Under the pieces are notes generated by a model, which was given only the letters and a program-made list of their open reading frames with translations, did no database searches and was not told where the DNA came from. From the NCBI RefSeq assembly GCF_008369325.1, contig NZ_VOBI01000013.1, forward strand, positions 62,001 to 126,000: DNA of 64,000 nt. Direction: 5' to 3'. The DNA is from Pseudomonas sp. ANT_H12B. GTDB lineage: Bacteria; Pseudomonadota; Gammaproteobacteria; Pseudomonadales; Pseudomonadaceae. A program made the translations under genes and the position numbers. Shown in pieces: positions 1-8,579 of this stretch (its first letter is position 1; each line of letters begins with the position of its first letter).

Positions 1-843
1 GGCGTCGCCGGTTACTACTACGCCCTGAATGATGGCGAGCCGGAAGAAGTCGCACTGGCACTGAACGAGCAGTACATGCCGCGCGGTGCTGGCGCTGAAC
101 TGCCGACCACCCTGACCGGTGCGGCCGTGGCCATCGCTGACAAGCTCGACACGCTGGTCGGGATTTTCGGCATCGGCATGCTGCCGACCGGTAGCAAAGA
201 CCCGTATGCGCTGCGCCGTGCAGCGCTGGGCGTGTTGCGCATCCTGATCGACAAGAAGCTCGACCTCGACCTGAACGACGCCGTGGCTTTCGCCGTGAAT
301 GCGTTCGGTACCAAGGTCAAGGTTGCCGGCCTGAACGACTCGGTGCTGGAGTTCATCTTCGACCGTCTGCGTGCCCGTTACGAAGACGAAGGCGTGGATG
401 TCGGGACTTACCTGTCGGTGCGTGCCCTGAAACCGGGTTCGGCGCTGGACTTCGACCAGCGCGTACAAGCGGTAGAGGCGTTCCGCAAATTGCCGGAAGC
501 CGCTGCCCTGGCCGCTGTGAACAAACGCGTATCGAACTTGCTGAGCAAGGCCGAAGGCTCTATTCCTACGGTCGTTGAAGCCAAATACTTCGACAATGCC
601 AACGAGTTCTCCCTGTACTCGGCGATCCAGCAGGCTGACCAGGCTGTGCAGCCGATGGCCGCTGCGCGTCAGTACAGCGAATCGCTGGCACGCCTGGCTG
701 CCTTGCGCGAGCCGGTGGATGCGTTCTTCGAAGCGGTGATGGTCAACGCTGAAGATGCCAAGGTCCGCGCCAACCGTTACGCGCTGCTGGCGCGTTTGCG
801 TGGCTTGTTCCTCGGCGTCGCCGACATTTCGCTGCTGGGTTGA
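1..843 (+). CDS. glyS: Glycine-tRNA ligase beta subunit, C-terminal 280 residues (5' end outside window)
   Basis: Charges tRNA-Gly as part of the alpha2beta2 bacterial glycyl-tRNA synthetase in the cytoplasm. The frame is open from the first base of the window to a TGA at 841-843, so the gene is cut by the window edge and not truncated biologically. The segment with PYALRRAALGVLRI (about codons 68-81 of the visible part) is a GlyS beta signature, and the helical remainder fits the C-terminal anticodon-binding (DALR-like) region. It is followed 10 bp later by gmhB on the same strand, the usual Pseudomonas order. The family call is secure; only the start is missing. Confidence 0.95.
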   Translation, partial: GVAGYYYALNDGEPEEVALALNEQYMPRGAGAELPTTLTGAAVAIADKLDTLVGIFGIGMLPTGSKDPYALRRAALGVLRILIDKKLDLDLNDAVAFAVNAFGTKVKVAGLNDSVLEFIFDRLRARYEDEGVDVGTYLSVRALKPGSALDFDQRVQAVEAFRKLPEAAALAAVNKRVSNLLSKAEGSIPTVVEAKYFDNANEFSLYSAIQQADQAVQPMAAARQYSESLARLAALREPVDAFFEAVMVNAEDAKVRANRYALLARLRGLFLGVADISLLG

Positions 844-853
844 GGGGCTGCTG

Positions 854-1387
854 TTGAAACTGCTGATTCTCGATCGGGACGGGGTGATCAATTACGACTC
901 CGACGCTTACATCAAGTCGGTGGAGGAGTGGATTGCGCTCCCGGGCTCGATCGAAGCCATCGCGCAGTTGAGCAAGGCCGGCTGGACGGTAGCGGTGGCT
1001 ACCAACCAGTCGGGCATCGCTCGCGGCTATTACGACATTGCCACCCTGGATGCCATGCACGAGCGCTTGCGCTCGCTCGTGGCGGAGCAGGGCGGTGAAG
1101 TCGGGCTGATCGTCTATTGCCCGCACGGGCCGGACGATGGCTGCGATTGCCGCAAGCCAAAACCCGGGATGTTGAAAACCATCGCCGCCCATTACAACGT
1201 ATCGCTGACCAATGTTTGGTTTGTCGGCGATACCCTTGGTGACCTGGAAGCCGCCAAAGCCGTCGATTCTCAGCCAGTTTTAGTAAAGACCGGGAAAGGC
1301 GAAAAGACTTTGGGCAAAACCCTACCGGTGGGCACCTTGATTTTTGACGATCTGGCGGCGATCGCCGCAGAACTTATCCACAATTAG
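854..1387 (+). CDS. gmhB: D-glycero-beta-D-manno-heptose 1,7-bisphosphate 7-phosphatase
   Basis: Removes the 7-phosphate from heptose 1,7-bisphosphate in the cytoplasmic pathway to ADP-heptose, the precursor of the LPS inner core. From the TTG at 854 the protein is 177 residues, a normal GmhB length. It shows the HAD nucleophile motif DRDGVIN (D7, D9), the TNQSG motif, the GmhB zinc loop with CPHG followed by CDC, then RKPKPGM and the acidic motif VGDTLGD. The TTG start is chosen because GAGGGG at 842-847 is a well-spaced ribosome binding site and the preceding codons overlap glyS without resembling GmhB. The 3' end contains a perfect DnaA box (1374-1382). Likely co-transcribed with glyS. Confidence 0.93.
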   Translation: MKLLILDRDGVINYDSDAYIKSVEEWIALPGSIEAIAQLSKAGWTVAVATNQSGIARGYYDIATLDAMHERLRSLVAEQGGEVGLIVYCPHGPDDGCDCRKPKPGMLKTIAAHYNVSLTNVWFVGDTLGDLEAAKAVDSQPVLVKTGKGEKTLGKTLPVGTLIFDDLAAIAAELIHN

Positions 1388-1470
1388 AGTGCTTCTGATA
1401 TTCCTGGCCAAGGATTGATCGGGAGTGCGCTTTAAACAGGCGGGCAATGCCCGCAACGGTAAACGTTGCC

Positions 1471-2250
1471 ATGTCGATAATGCAGGCCATCAGAACCTTC
1501 CTCTTTTACCTGCTACTGGGCACCACGTCTTTGCTCTGGTGCAGCCTGAGTTTTTTTATCGCGCCTTTTCTGCCCTTCAAGGCGCGTTATCGCTTCATCA
1601 ATGTGTACTGGTGCCGCTGCGCCTTGTGGCTGAGCAAAGTCTTTCTGGGCATCAGTTATGAAATCAAAGGCGCCGAGAATGTGCCGGACCAACCCTGCGT
1701 GATTCAGTCGAACCACCAAAGTACCTGGGAGACTTTTTTTCTCTCCGCGTATTTCCAGCCCTTGAGCCAGGTGCTCAAGCGCGAGCTGCTCTACGTTCCG
1801 TTCTTCGGCTGGGCCATGGCCATGCTGCGGCCCATCGCGATTGACCGCGATAATCCGAAAGCCGCGCTCAAGCATGTGGCGAAGAAGGGCGATGAGCTGC
1901 TCAAAGATGGCGTCTGGGTGCTGATCTTTCCGGAAGGAACTCGCGTTCCCTACGGAACTATCGGCAAGTTCTCACGCGGTGGTACCGCGTTGGCGGTCAA
2001 CGCCGCACTTCCAGTGCTGCCGATTGCGCACAATGCCGGCAAGTTTTGGCCGAAAACCGGTTGGGCGAAGAAGCAGGGCGTCATCACCGTGATCATCGGC
2101 GCGCCGATGTATGCCGAAGGGAGCGGGCCGCGAGCCGTTGCCGAACTGAACGACCGGGTTCAAGCCTGGAACGAGCAGATGCAACGGGAAATGGGGTCGC
2201 TTCCAGCCGCCCCGGCAGCCCCGACTTCGTCGGATCAAATGGCTGTCTGA
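1471..2250 (+). CDS. plsC: 1-acyl-sn-glycerol-3-phosphate acyltransferase (PlsC/LptA/HdtS family)
   Basis: Transfers an acyl chain to lysophosphatidic acid to make phosphatidic acid at the inner membrane. From ATG 1471 the protein has 259 residues: a hydrophobic N-terminal membrane segment (about residues 6-36), the acyltransferase box NHQSTWE (H82 to E87, the HX4D/E motif with E) and the substrate motif FPEGTR (153-158). In Pseudomonas the gene between gmhB and gyrB is the one studied as lptA/hdtS; HdtS of P. fluorescens F113 was first described as an acyl-homoserine lactone synthase. Whether this copy makes signals cannot be read from sequence. An earlier in-frame ATG at 1447 would add eight residues; neither start has a strong ribosome binding site. 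Confidence 0.9.
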   Translation: MSIMQAIRTFLFYLLLGTTSLLWCSLSFFIAPFLPFKARYRFINVYWCRCALWLSKVFLGISYEIKGAENVPDQPCVIQSNHQSTWETFFLSAYFQPLSQVLKRELLYVPFFGWAMAMLRPIAIDRDNPKAALKHVAKKGDELLKDGVWVLIFPEGTRVPYGTIGKFSRGGTALAVNAALPVLPIAHNAGKFWPKTGWAKKQGVITVIIGAPMYAEGSGPRAVAELNDRVQAWNEQMQREMGSLPAAPAAPTSSDQMAV

Positions 2251-2378
2251 GATTTTGTGGATAACCTGTGTACCGTTTTCCTGAAAAACGTCGGATTTAG
2301 TTTGTAGGTCTATGATTTTTATACATATTTCATAAATTCATAAAACACCGAAAAAGGTGCATAAGTTTTTCCGGACGC

Positions 2379-2409
2379 AAAAAAACCGGCTGATATAGCC
2401 GGTTTTTTT
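2379..2409. terminator. Intrinsic terminator between plsC and the transposon
   Basis: ACCGGC and GCCGGT arms around a 7-base loop, with A-run before and T-run after, so it can end transcription from either side. It follows the plsC stop by about 130 bp. A perfect DnaA box (2256-2264) lies between. Confidence 0.8.
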
Positions 2410-2482
2410 ATGCCCGGGTTTGCTAGGTTTCAGGCTTCGCACGAAGGACCCGTGGGGGCTGCTTTCACAGAATCGCAGAAAT

Positions 2483-2514
2483 AAAAAAGGCCAACGCTGA
2501 GCGTTGGCCTTTTT
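2483..2514. terminator. Ancestral gyrB terminator, now cut off from gyrB
   Basis: AAAAAAGGCCAACGC, loop TGA, GCGTTGGCCTTTTT: a strong bidirectional hairpin. If the transposon is removed and the GCTGG copies joined, this hairpin lies about 20 bp after the gyrB stop codon in the gyrB direction, so it was almost certainly gyrB's own terminator. It is now 26 kb from gyrB. Confidence 0.85.
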
Positions 2515-2528
2515 CGTTTGGCAGGTTC

Positions 2529-2533
2529 GCTGG
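2529..2533. repeat. 5-bp target duplication, left copy (GCTGG)
   Basis: GCTGG directly precedes the left transposon end; an identical GCTGG follows the right end at 28618-28622. Five-base duplications are the rule for Tn7-family insertion. Confidence 0.92.
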
Positions 2534-2675
2534 TGTCGACGGGCAACATAAATGTCATCCGTCACGCTATAAAAATCAATGAGTTAAGAACGAATTGGGC
2601 AAGATTAATGACATGAACGCGTCAAACAAGATGTCATCTTCCGTCAAACGAGCGCAACTTATTGTCATTTTCCGC
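2534..2675 (+). repeat. Left transposon end with about four transposase-binding-like repeats
   Basis: After the terminal TGTCGAC come repeats of the form GCAAnnTnATTGTCAT: 2542-2557 (GGCAACATAAATGTCA), 2598-2614 (GGGCAAGATTAATGACA), 2624-2643 (AACAAGATGTCATCTTCC) and 2653-2674 (GCGCAACTTATTGTCATTTT). Their repeated use and matching copies at the right end fit TnsB binding sites. From 2676 to 3020 I see no gene, only the leader of the recombinase. Confidence 0.75.
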
Positions 2676-3020
2676 AAGCCAGAAAAACTGCGCGCTGACC
2701 GCACTACATCTCCGCTACGCCGCCCACTTAAAGAGAGTTCAATGCGCAACCCAGATTGACAAATTGGCAATTTCCCTAAGGTTACAGGGATTCCATTCAG
2801 CATGGAACAGGCATTTTTCGAGCCCGATTGCTAACTGGCTTTGTCGTCCACACCAGTCTTTTAAAAGCAACGCAATTGAGCCGGAGGAGTCAGCAAACCT
2901 GTACCCCATGACCTTGTAACCAGACAGGCATCTGCTCAATGCCTTGTCACCATCAGGTCATAAAGCAACGCTAGGCTGAATAGAATGGGCCGGAATTTTC
3001 TGGTCTAGAGGAGGCCTGCC

Positions 3021-4592
3021 TTGTCCTCTCCGTCAATGCGAAAAAGACCAGAAGACTGCTCCGACGGCTTGATAGCGGCTGCGGAATACGTTCGCATGTC
3101 GACTGATCACCAACGCTATTCCACCGAAAACCAATCGGCTTCCATTCATGCTTACGCCCTGAGCCATGGCATGGATATCGTAAAAACCTATCGCGATGAA
3201 GGCAAAAGCGGCTTAGATATCGGGGGCCGCGATGCTCTGCGTAGGCTGCTTGATGACGTCCAAGCGGGAAATACTCAGTTTCAAGTCATTCTGGTTTATG
3301 ACGTAAGTCGCTGGGGGCGTTTTCAGAACACTGACGAGAGCGCGCATTATGAATACCTCTGTACCAGCTCCGGCATTCAGGTCGTGTATTGCGCCGAGCC
3401 CTTCGAGAACGATGGTTCTCCTATGGCAACGATTTATAAAGGCATCAAGCGATCAATGGCGGGGGAGTACAGTCGCGAACTCTCTCAGAAAGTTTTCGCT
3501 GGCCAATGCCGCCTTGTGGAAAAGGGTTTCCATCAGGGCGGGCCCGCAGGGTATGGACTGCGCCGCGCTCTGATTGATGAGAAAAATGAGTTCAAGGCAG
3601 AACTGTGGCGGGGGCAGCAAAAAAGCATTCAGACGGACAGGGTCATCCTGATTCCTGGGCCTGAAGCTGAGATAGAAATCGTTCAACACATCTATCACCG
3701 ATTCATCCACAACGGGATGAACGAACGCGAAATTGCTAACGCACTTAATGCTGACGGCGTGCTCACCGACTTTGATCGTCCTTGGAGCCGTAGCAGCGTC
3801 CACGAGGTGCTGACCAATGAGAAATATATTGGCAACAACGTATACAACAAAACATCATCCAAGCTACGCAAACGTAGCAGCCGCAACCCACCCGACAAGT
3901 GGATACGCTGTGATGGCGCATTTCAAGGAATTGTTTCACTAGAGGTTTTTACCTGCGCTCGCGAAATCATCCTGCAGCGTTCACACCGCCTAGATGATAC
4001 TCAAATGCTAGAACTGCTCCGCGCCTTACTTCAACAGGCAGGATCATTATCTGGGATGCTCATTGACGAGCAGGACAACATGCCCTCCAGCACTGTTTAC
4101 ATAAGTCGTTTTGGCGGACTTTTACGCGCCTATACCCTCATCGGTTACGCACCAAACCGAGATTATCGATATTTGGATATCAATCGGTCTCTACGACAAC
4201 TACATCCACAGGTTTTTGAAGACGTAATAAAACACTTGGAAAACGCTGGAGCGAGTGTAGAAATCAGTGCTCAGAATGACGTATTAACAGTTAACGGTGA
4301 GTGGACGGCATCTGTAGTTATCGCCCGCTGTCACTCAACTCCGGCAGGCACTCTTCGATGGAAACTGAGATTCGACATTAGCCTGGCACCAGATATCACC
4401 ATTGCTGTGCGCATGGAGCGAGTAAACCTTCAAGTCCGGGACTATTACCTCGTTCCACTTATAGACATGGGCGCCTGGCCACAGAAAATGGCAGAAGAAA
4501 ACAGTCCTCTGATAGACAGCTACTGTTTCCAAACTCTGGATGTACTTGATGGGCTTGCTGCCCGCTGCTCTCTGAAGGAGGCTTGCCAATGA
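3021..4592 (+). CDS. Large serine recombinase (resolvase/invertase N-domain plus recombinase domain)
   Basis: A 523-residue site-specific recombinase. The N-terminal resolvase domain shows the catalytic serine in EYVRMSTDHQ (S27), and the arginine-rich active-site motif DVSRWGR (R98). The next region (about 160-330), ending with ANALNADGV and NEKYIGNNVYNK, is the DNA-binding recombinase domain. No clear zinc-ribbon cysteine cluster is seen at the C terminus. TTG at 3021 is preferred because AGAGGAGG at 3007-3014 is ideally spaced; ATG 3036 is the alternative. It overlaps the following ParB-like gene by ATGA, so the three genes 3021-6462 are one translationally coupled operon. Its recombination site and substrate are unknown; no second attachment site was found. 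Confidence 0.88.
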   Translation: MSSPSMRKRPEDCSDGLIAAAEYVRMSTDHQRYSTENQSASIHAYALSHGMDIVKTYRDEGKSGLDIGGRDALRRLLDDVQAGNTQFQVILVYDVSRWGRFQNTDESAHYEYLCTSSGIQVVYCAEPFENDGSPMATIYKGIKRSMAGEYSRELSQKVFAGQCRLVEKGFHQGGPAGYGLRRALIDEKNEFKAELWRGQQKSIQTDRVILIPGPEAEIEIVQHIYHRFIHNGMNEREIANALNADGVLTDFDRPWSRSSVHEVLTNEKYIGNNVYNKTSSKLRKRSSRNPPDKWIRCDGAFQGIVSLEVFTCAREIILQRSHRLDDTQMLELLRALLQQAGSLSGMLIDEQDNMPSSTVYISRFGGLLRAYTLIGYAPNRDYRYLDINRSLRQLHPQVFEDVIKHLENAGASVEISAQNDVLTVNGEWTASVVIARCHSTPAGTLRWKLRFDISLAPDITIAVRMERVNLQVRDYYLVPLIDMGAWPQKMAEENSPLIDSYCFQTLDVLDGLAARCSLKEACQ

Positions 4593-5494
4593 CCGTCCCC
4601 TTAACCACACGCGACCGTATCGCACTTATACCTATCACAGAAATTCACATACTTAACCCGCGAACGAGAAACAAGAAAATCCACCATGAGCTTATCGAAA
4701 ATATCAAAACAGTCGGACTCAAACGCCCGATTACTCTCAGTCGCAGAGTGTCACCTCAAGGGTCTTTCAACTATGACCTTGTATGCGGACAAGGTCGTTT
4801 AGAAGCGTTCCTGGCTCTAGAGGCTACTGAGATTCCAGCTTTCGTGATCGACGCGGCGGAAGAAGATTGCCTTGTCATGAGTTTGGTGGAAAACGTTGCG
4901 CGAAGGCAACATCGTCCGATCGACCTTATGAATGAAGTGGGGCGCTTGAAAGGCCGAGGCAAAACAGATGCGGAAATCGCAACCATAATTGGTAGTACAT
5001 CCTCATGGGTCAACATGATTGTTAATCTGATTGAGCGAGGTGAAGAAAAACTCCTCTCGGCTGTTGAAACAGGGCTGATCCCATTGAGCATGGCGACAGA
5101 TATAGCTCGGAGCAGTGAAAGTGATATTCAAGATTTACTCACCGACGCTTACGAACGAGGGATCAGAGGAAAGAAAATCACCAAACTACGGCACCTCCTG
5201 GAGCTCCGGGCCAAGAAGGACAAGCTTGTACGCGGAAATCCCTTGGGCGTTAGCCAAAATAAGAAAAAAAGGCTTACCCCAACTGACTTGAGGCATTTGT
5301 TTGAGCGGGAGGCTGAGCGGCAGCGTTTGATGGTGAAAAAAGCAGCATTTACTCACGACCGTGTTGTTTTCTCAATCCAAGCTATAAAAGAGCTTTTGGC
5401 CGTCAGTGATTTCGAAAAGCTACTTGCTACAGAACACCTAGATTCGATGCCAAAGCTGATACAGGCTAGACTATCGAATGGAGGAGGCTTGTGA
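4589..5494 (+). CDS. ParB/RepB-like DNA-binding protein (first of two)
   Basis: 301 residues. The N-terminal part (20-110) reads as a ParB/Srx-type domain: GLKRPITL, the nucleotide-pocket-like CGQGRLEAF (66-74, where chromosomal ParB has GERR) and ENVARRQH (101-108), matching the second ParB box. A helix-turn-helix follows (about 125-150, TDAEIATIIGSTSSWVNMIV). ParB proteins bind centromere-like sites, and many load by CTP-dependent clamping; CTP use here is only an inference. ATG 4589 overlaps the recombinase stop and has GAAGGAGG at 4574-4581. There is no ParA ATPase beside it, so ordinary plasmid partition is unlikely; the link to a serine recombinase suggests DNA organisation or recombination control. 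Confidence 0.8.
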   Translation: MTVPLTTRDRIALIPITEIHILNPRTRNKKIHHELIENIKTVGLKRPITLSRRVSPQGSFNYDLVCGQGRLEAFLALEATEIPAFVIDAAEEDCLVMSLVENVARRQHRPIDLMNEVGRLKGRGKTDAEIATIIGSTSSWVNMIVNLIERGEEKLLSAVETGLIPLSMATDIARSSESDIQDLLTDAYERGIRGKKITKLRHLLELRAKKDKLVRGNPLGVSQNKKKRLTPTDLRHLFEREAERQRLMVKKAAFTHDRVVFSIQAIKELLAVSDFEKLLATEHLDSMPKLIQARLSNGGGL

Positions 5495-6462
5495 TGTCTA
5501 ACCGAAAATTAAGCCCTGATAAAACACAGCCAATATATGTTCCCAACAATGCTTTTCTGGACGAATGCGTTCGAGTCGAAATCATTAATATTCTGCCGCT
5601 GAAGGTCTTACGTCCTGCGGTCAAAGAGAGTACTAAGTATCATCAAATTCTTGCCTCTATCCAAGATGTAGGACTAGTGGAGCCGCCAGCTGTCACACCT
5701 GCACCGGGCACCAGTGGACAATATTTCCTGCTCGATGGCCATCTGCGCATTGAAGTGCTGAAAGATTTAGGCGAGCTGAAAGTCGATTGCTTGGTAGCAA
5801 CTGACGATGATACTTATTCATACAATAAACGTACTAACCGATTATCCGCTGTCCAAAGTAACAAAATGATCGTACGAGCAATGGAACGAGGCGTGTCAGC
5901 CGAAAGGCTTGGTAAAGCCCTCGGGCTATCACCGCAAACCATCAGGCAGAGATTTCGCCTGCTTAATGGTATTTGCGCAGAGGTCGTAGCCCTTTTGGGT
6001 GACACGGACTGCCCGGCCAATGTATTTAACCTTTTACGGCAGATGAAACCCTTAAGGCAAATCGAAGCAGCAGAACTGATGATTGGGAACAAAAACCTAT
6101 CGGTTCTCCTTGCTAAAGCACTATTAGCGGCCACACCACCCGACCAGCTCGTGATGACAAAAAATCCTTCTCAAGATCATCAGGTTTCTGCGGAGTCCAT
6201 GGCACGCTTGGAGCGCGAGCTAGCTGCCTTGCAGATGCAGATCAAGACAGTCGAAGAGGACTATGGGCCTGATGTCCTTCATTTGACGGTTATAAAAGGC
6301 TACCTGACCAAGCTTCTCGCCAACGCTGCCGTTGTGCGGTGGTTAGCTCGGCACCAACCAGAGTACCTGAAAGAATTCCAGTCCATTGCCGAGTTGACCG
6401 AACTGCCTTGGGCAGACAACGGGCCCGAAGATGATTCACAGAGCACCACTGCCGAGGGTTGA
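5494..6462 (+). CDS. ParB/RepB-like protein (second of two, RepB partition family)
   Basis: 322 residues. An N-terminal ParB-like fold is indicated by SIQDVGLVEPPAV and LLDGHLRIEVLKDLG (79-93; GHLR in place of GERR). It is followed by a helix-turn-helix (about 130-156, with LGKALGLSPQTIRQRFRLL) and a region resembling RepB plasmid-partition proteins (MKPLRQIEAAELM). ATG 5494 overlaps the upstream stop (TGATG) and has GGAGGAGG at 5480-5487; the GTG at 5491 is less well placed. It differs strongly from its neighbour and is not a duplicate. The trio recombinase-ParB-RepB looks like a functional unit whose role I do not know. Confidence 0.8.
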   Translation: MSNRKLSPDKTQPIYVPNNAFLDECVRVEIINILPLKVLRPAVKESTKYHQILASIQDVGLVEPPAVTPAPGTSGQYFLLDGHLRIEVLKDLGELKVDCLVATDDDTYSYNKRTNRLSAVQSNKMIVRAMERGVSAERLGKALGLSPQTIRQRFRLLNGICAEVVALLGDTDCPANVFNLLRQMKPLRQIEAAELMIGNKNLSVLLAKALLAATPPDQLVMTKNPSQDHQVSAESMARLERELAALQMQIKTVEEDYGPDVLHLTVIKGYLTKLLANAAVVRWLARHQPEYLKEFQSIAELTELPWADNGPEDDSQSTTAEG

Positions 6463-6892
6463 TGGTGCCAACCGGATGTATCCAGATGCTATTCGTATTC
6501 GATATACCTCGTTGGAGGGACATTGGATCATCCAATGGAGCATAGGCGCACGTCGTAATGTGGAAGCCGAGATTCCGTCTTGGAATTATGGCTCACGAAT
6601 AATTATTGGATTTTAATAATTCGGCATAAAATCTTTGGCCTCGGCCAGACAGGTCGTTTGAATGAGCACGCAAGCGGCTCATAAGACACAGAGCCAGCCG
6701 AAGCAATCCTCAGCCACGACCCGCTCAACGGCGAACTATAGGTCGGTTGACCCGTTGATCCGCTGCATGCCACCAGGTAATGAGAAAGACGCAGTTCGCG
6801 TCCCGTGAACCGGGTTACCGTCGATTCTTCGCAAGGGTTCCCCGTCTGTACTGTTGTAGGCACCGGGTATCATTAATTTGAAAGAATGATTG
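6463..6892. other. 430-bp gap with a perfect 8+1+8 palindrome (6521-6537)
   Basis: No convincing gene. An 86-codon minus-strand frame (6603-6863) shows no recognisable motif or ribosome binding site. The only clear structure is CATTGGAT-C-ATCCAATG at 6521-6537, some 60 bp after the second ParB-like gene. It lacks a T-run, so it is not a typical terminator and could be a binding site for one of the ParB-like proteins or the recombinase. Confidence 0.5.
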
Positions 6893-7249
6893 TCACTGCA
6901 ACCGCTCTGGCGTCAGATGAATGCCCTTTGAACGAAGCCTGAGGAATGTTTGCAGCGACTGTCGGCCACCCTTACGATGAAAACTGGCAATCACATAAAA
7001 GCTTCCGCTGACTGTCCGCAGTGCCCAAAACGAGCCATAGCGGTCTGCATGGAGAATGTCAGAGGTTCGTAACCTGTGACCGTCTTGGAAATATCCTACT
7101 CGACTTGCCTTCACATGCCGGTACATTACGCCATATCCGCTGCAGGACACGATGATGACATTGGTAAGAAAAGCCGTAACCAGCTCAGGAAAATAGCAGC
7201 TATAAGCCCGAGCCAGGCGGCATCTGGAGTAGCGGGAAAGGCTATCCAC
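6893..7249 (-). CDS. Hypothetical protein of 118 residues, last gene of the tns-side operon
   Basis: Not recognised. GTG 7249 is preceded by GAGGAGAGG, and the gene begins 15 bp after the metallophosphoesterase stop, so it is very likely translated. Its middle reads GHRLRTSDILHADRYGSF, then SGSFYVIASF. This resembles in order and spacing GDFVRTSPLHVFQDGFLF and TVYVLLGGG of the 132-residue protein at 8130-8528, so the two may be distant members of one family flanking the metallophosphoesterase. No signal peptide or membrane segment is evident beyond a mildly hydrophobic stretch near residues 24-36. Confidence 0.6.
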   Translation of the reverse strand: MDSLSRYSRCRLARAYSCYFPELVTAFLTNVIIVSCSGYGVMYRHVKASRVGYFQDGHRLRTSDILHADRYGSFWALRTVSGSFYVIASFHRKGGRQSLQTFLRLRSKGIHLTPERLQ

Positions 7250-7264
7250 TGAACCTCTCCTCGA

Positions 7265-8002
7265 TTAAACCGTTACCACTAAACCAGCATCGAAACCGGT
7301 ATCTTCATTTGGATACCCACGCGGATTGCATACCACTCTGGTGCCTTCAACGTCATAGTCCACCGCTGTGTGTGAATGGCCATGTACCCACAAATTGGCC
7401 CGATCGCTACCCATGAGATGCTCCCAACGATTTGCATAGGCAGCATCCATATGACCACCAGCATGAGGGTTGTCCTGAAGGGATCGTAGCGAAGGAGCAT
7501 GGTGTGTGATCACCACCGTCGCGCCGTCGTATGGCTCTTTCAGTCTCGCCCACAACCACTCTCGCGCATTCACAGACCTCTCAACCAAGTCAGTTGGCCG
7601 AATACGCCGGTAATTTTCGGTACGGATTTGCCGAAAATCGTTCATTAGATTTTGGGCGCTTATGGATGCCAGTGGAGCGTTGCCGGTAGCTGAAAAATCC
7701 GTCCACGCTGTGGCACCCAGAAAGCGGACGCCTTCTATGACGACCTGTTCGAGATCAAGAATCTGGACATGACTGTCACATGCCAAGCGCATTTTCTCCA
7801 GCGTCTTGGTGAGATGACCACCGTAGTACTCGTGATTGCCAGGCACATACAGCACAGGGCAGGTGAAAGCTTTACCGGCCCAAGCAACCCCACGGGTTTT
7901 GATATCAATATCGCCGGCCAGGATCACCAAATCCACATCCAGTTTTGACGGTAGGTAGGGCTCAAACTCGTTGTGTAAATCGGAGAGCAGGTGAATGCGC
8001 AT
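7265..8002 (-). CDS. Calcineurin-like metallophosphoesterase
   Basis: 245 residues with the complete metallophosphoesterase motif set: SDLHNEFE (D8, H10), GDID, GNHEYY, HHAPS and GHSH. These ligate two metal ions and support hydrolysis of phosphoesters; the substrate could be nucleic acid, a nucleotide or a protein phosphate and cannot be told from sequence. It is cytoplasmic (no signal peptide). It lies between two small proteins that appear related to each other and downstream of tniQ on the same strand. Metallophosphoesterases occur in several anti-phage operons, but this exact combination is not one I recognise. Confidence 0.85.
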   Translation of the reverse strand: MRIHLLSDLHNEFEPYLPSKLDVDLVILAGDIDIKTRGVAWAGKAFTCPVLYVPGNHEYYGGHLTKTLEKMRLACDSHVQILDLEQVVIEGVRFLGATAWTDFSATGNAPLASISAQNLMNDFRQIRTENYRRIRPTDLVERSVNAREWLWARLKEPYDGATVVITHHAPSLRSLQDNPHAGGHMDAAYANRWEHLMGSDRANLWVHGHSHTAVDYDVEGTRVVCNPRGYPNEDTGFDAGLVVTV

Positions 8003-8129
8003 CGTCTTTTCCTCAAACGGTCACTGAGTGGCGGGGCGTCTGACATGGGCAAGCTGTCATGGGCGAACTTGTCGATGATCATCCTTCAACTCGGTCAGCT
8101 AGATAGGCCCCGAGCAATTTCATACAGCT

Positions 8130-8528
8130 CTAGAGGACGCGCTCTAGGACATCAGGCGCTGAAATCTTGCGCATCCCACCGCCTAGCAGCACGTAAACCG
8201 TGCGGCACGTCTTGAAGAGAAACCCATCTTGGAAAACGTGTAGCGGTGAGGTTCGAACAAAGTCACCACACCTCCACTGATCGGTACTGTCATGTATGAC
8301 GGTATGGGCATATAAAATCACGGGCTGACAACGGGCTTCTTGCAGATCTGCTCGCTGCACATCGCTAACATCCAAATCGACCCAAACCCAATCCCGGACT
8401 AAGCAAAAAGGCGCCTGCGGACAATGTTGCCGGACGTACGCAATCGCCTCATCGTTCTTCATTTCGGAACCAGACATTGGCTGGCCTGGCCCATAAAGCA
8501 CTTCAACCACATCACTGAGGTAATGCAT
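8130..8528 (-). CDS. Small conserved protein, DUF6957-like
   Basis: 132 residues from ATG 8528, which has GGAGAG upstream; an upstream in-frame start at 8573 has no such site. The core runs CLVRDWVWVDLD, then a central region, then GDFVRTSPLH, GFLFKTCRTVYVLLGGGMRK. From memory this matches the DUF6957 group of Pseudomonas proteins, whose function is unknown; the assignment is tentative. It starts 51 bp after the tniQ stop and is probably on the tns transcript. It resembles the 118-residue protein at 6893-7249 around the RTS motif. Confidence 0.65.
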   Translation of the reverse strand: MHYLSDVVEVLYGPGQPMSGSEMKNDEAIAYVRQHCPQAPFCLVRDWVWVDLDVSDVQRADLQEARCQPVILYAHTVIHDSTDQWRCGDFVRTSPLHVFQDGFLFKTCRTVYVLLGGGMRKISAPDVLERVL

Positions 8529-8579
8529 TTCAGACTCTCCATGCGCCAGCTGGCGCCGGTTACGTTGTCGCACAGGCGG

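Noticed and set aside
6603..6863. 86-codon minus-strand frame in the gap after the ParB-like genes
   Set aside because: No ribosome binding site, odd composition and no recognisable feature; treated as non-coding.
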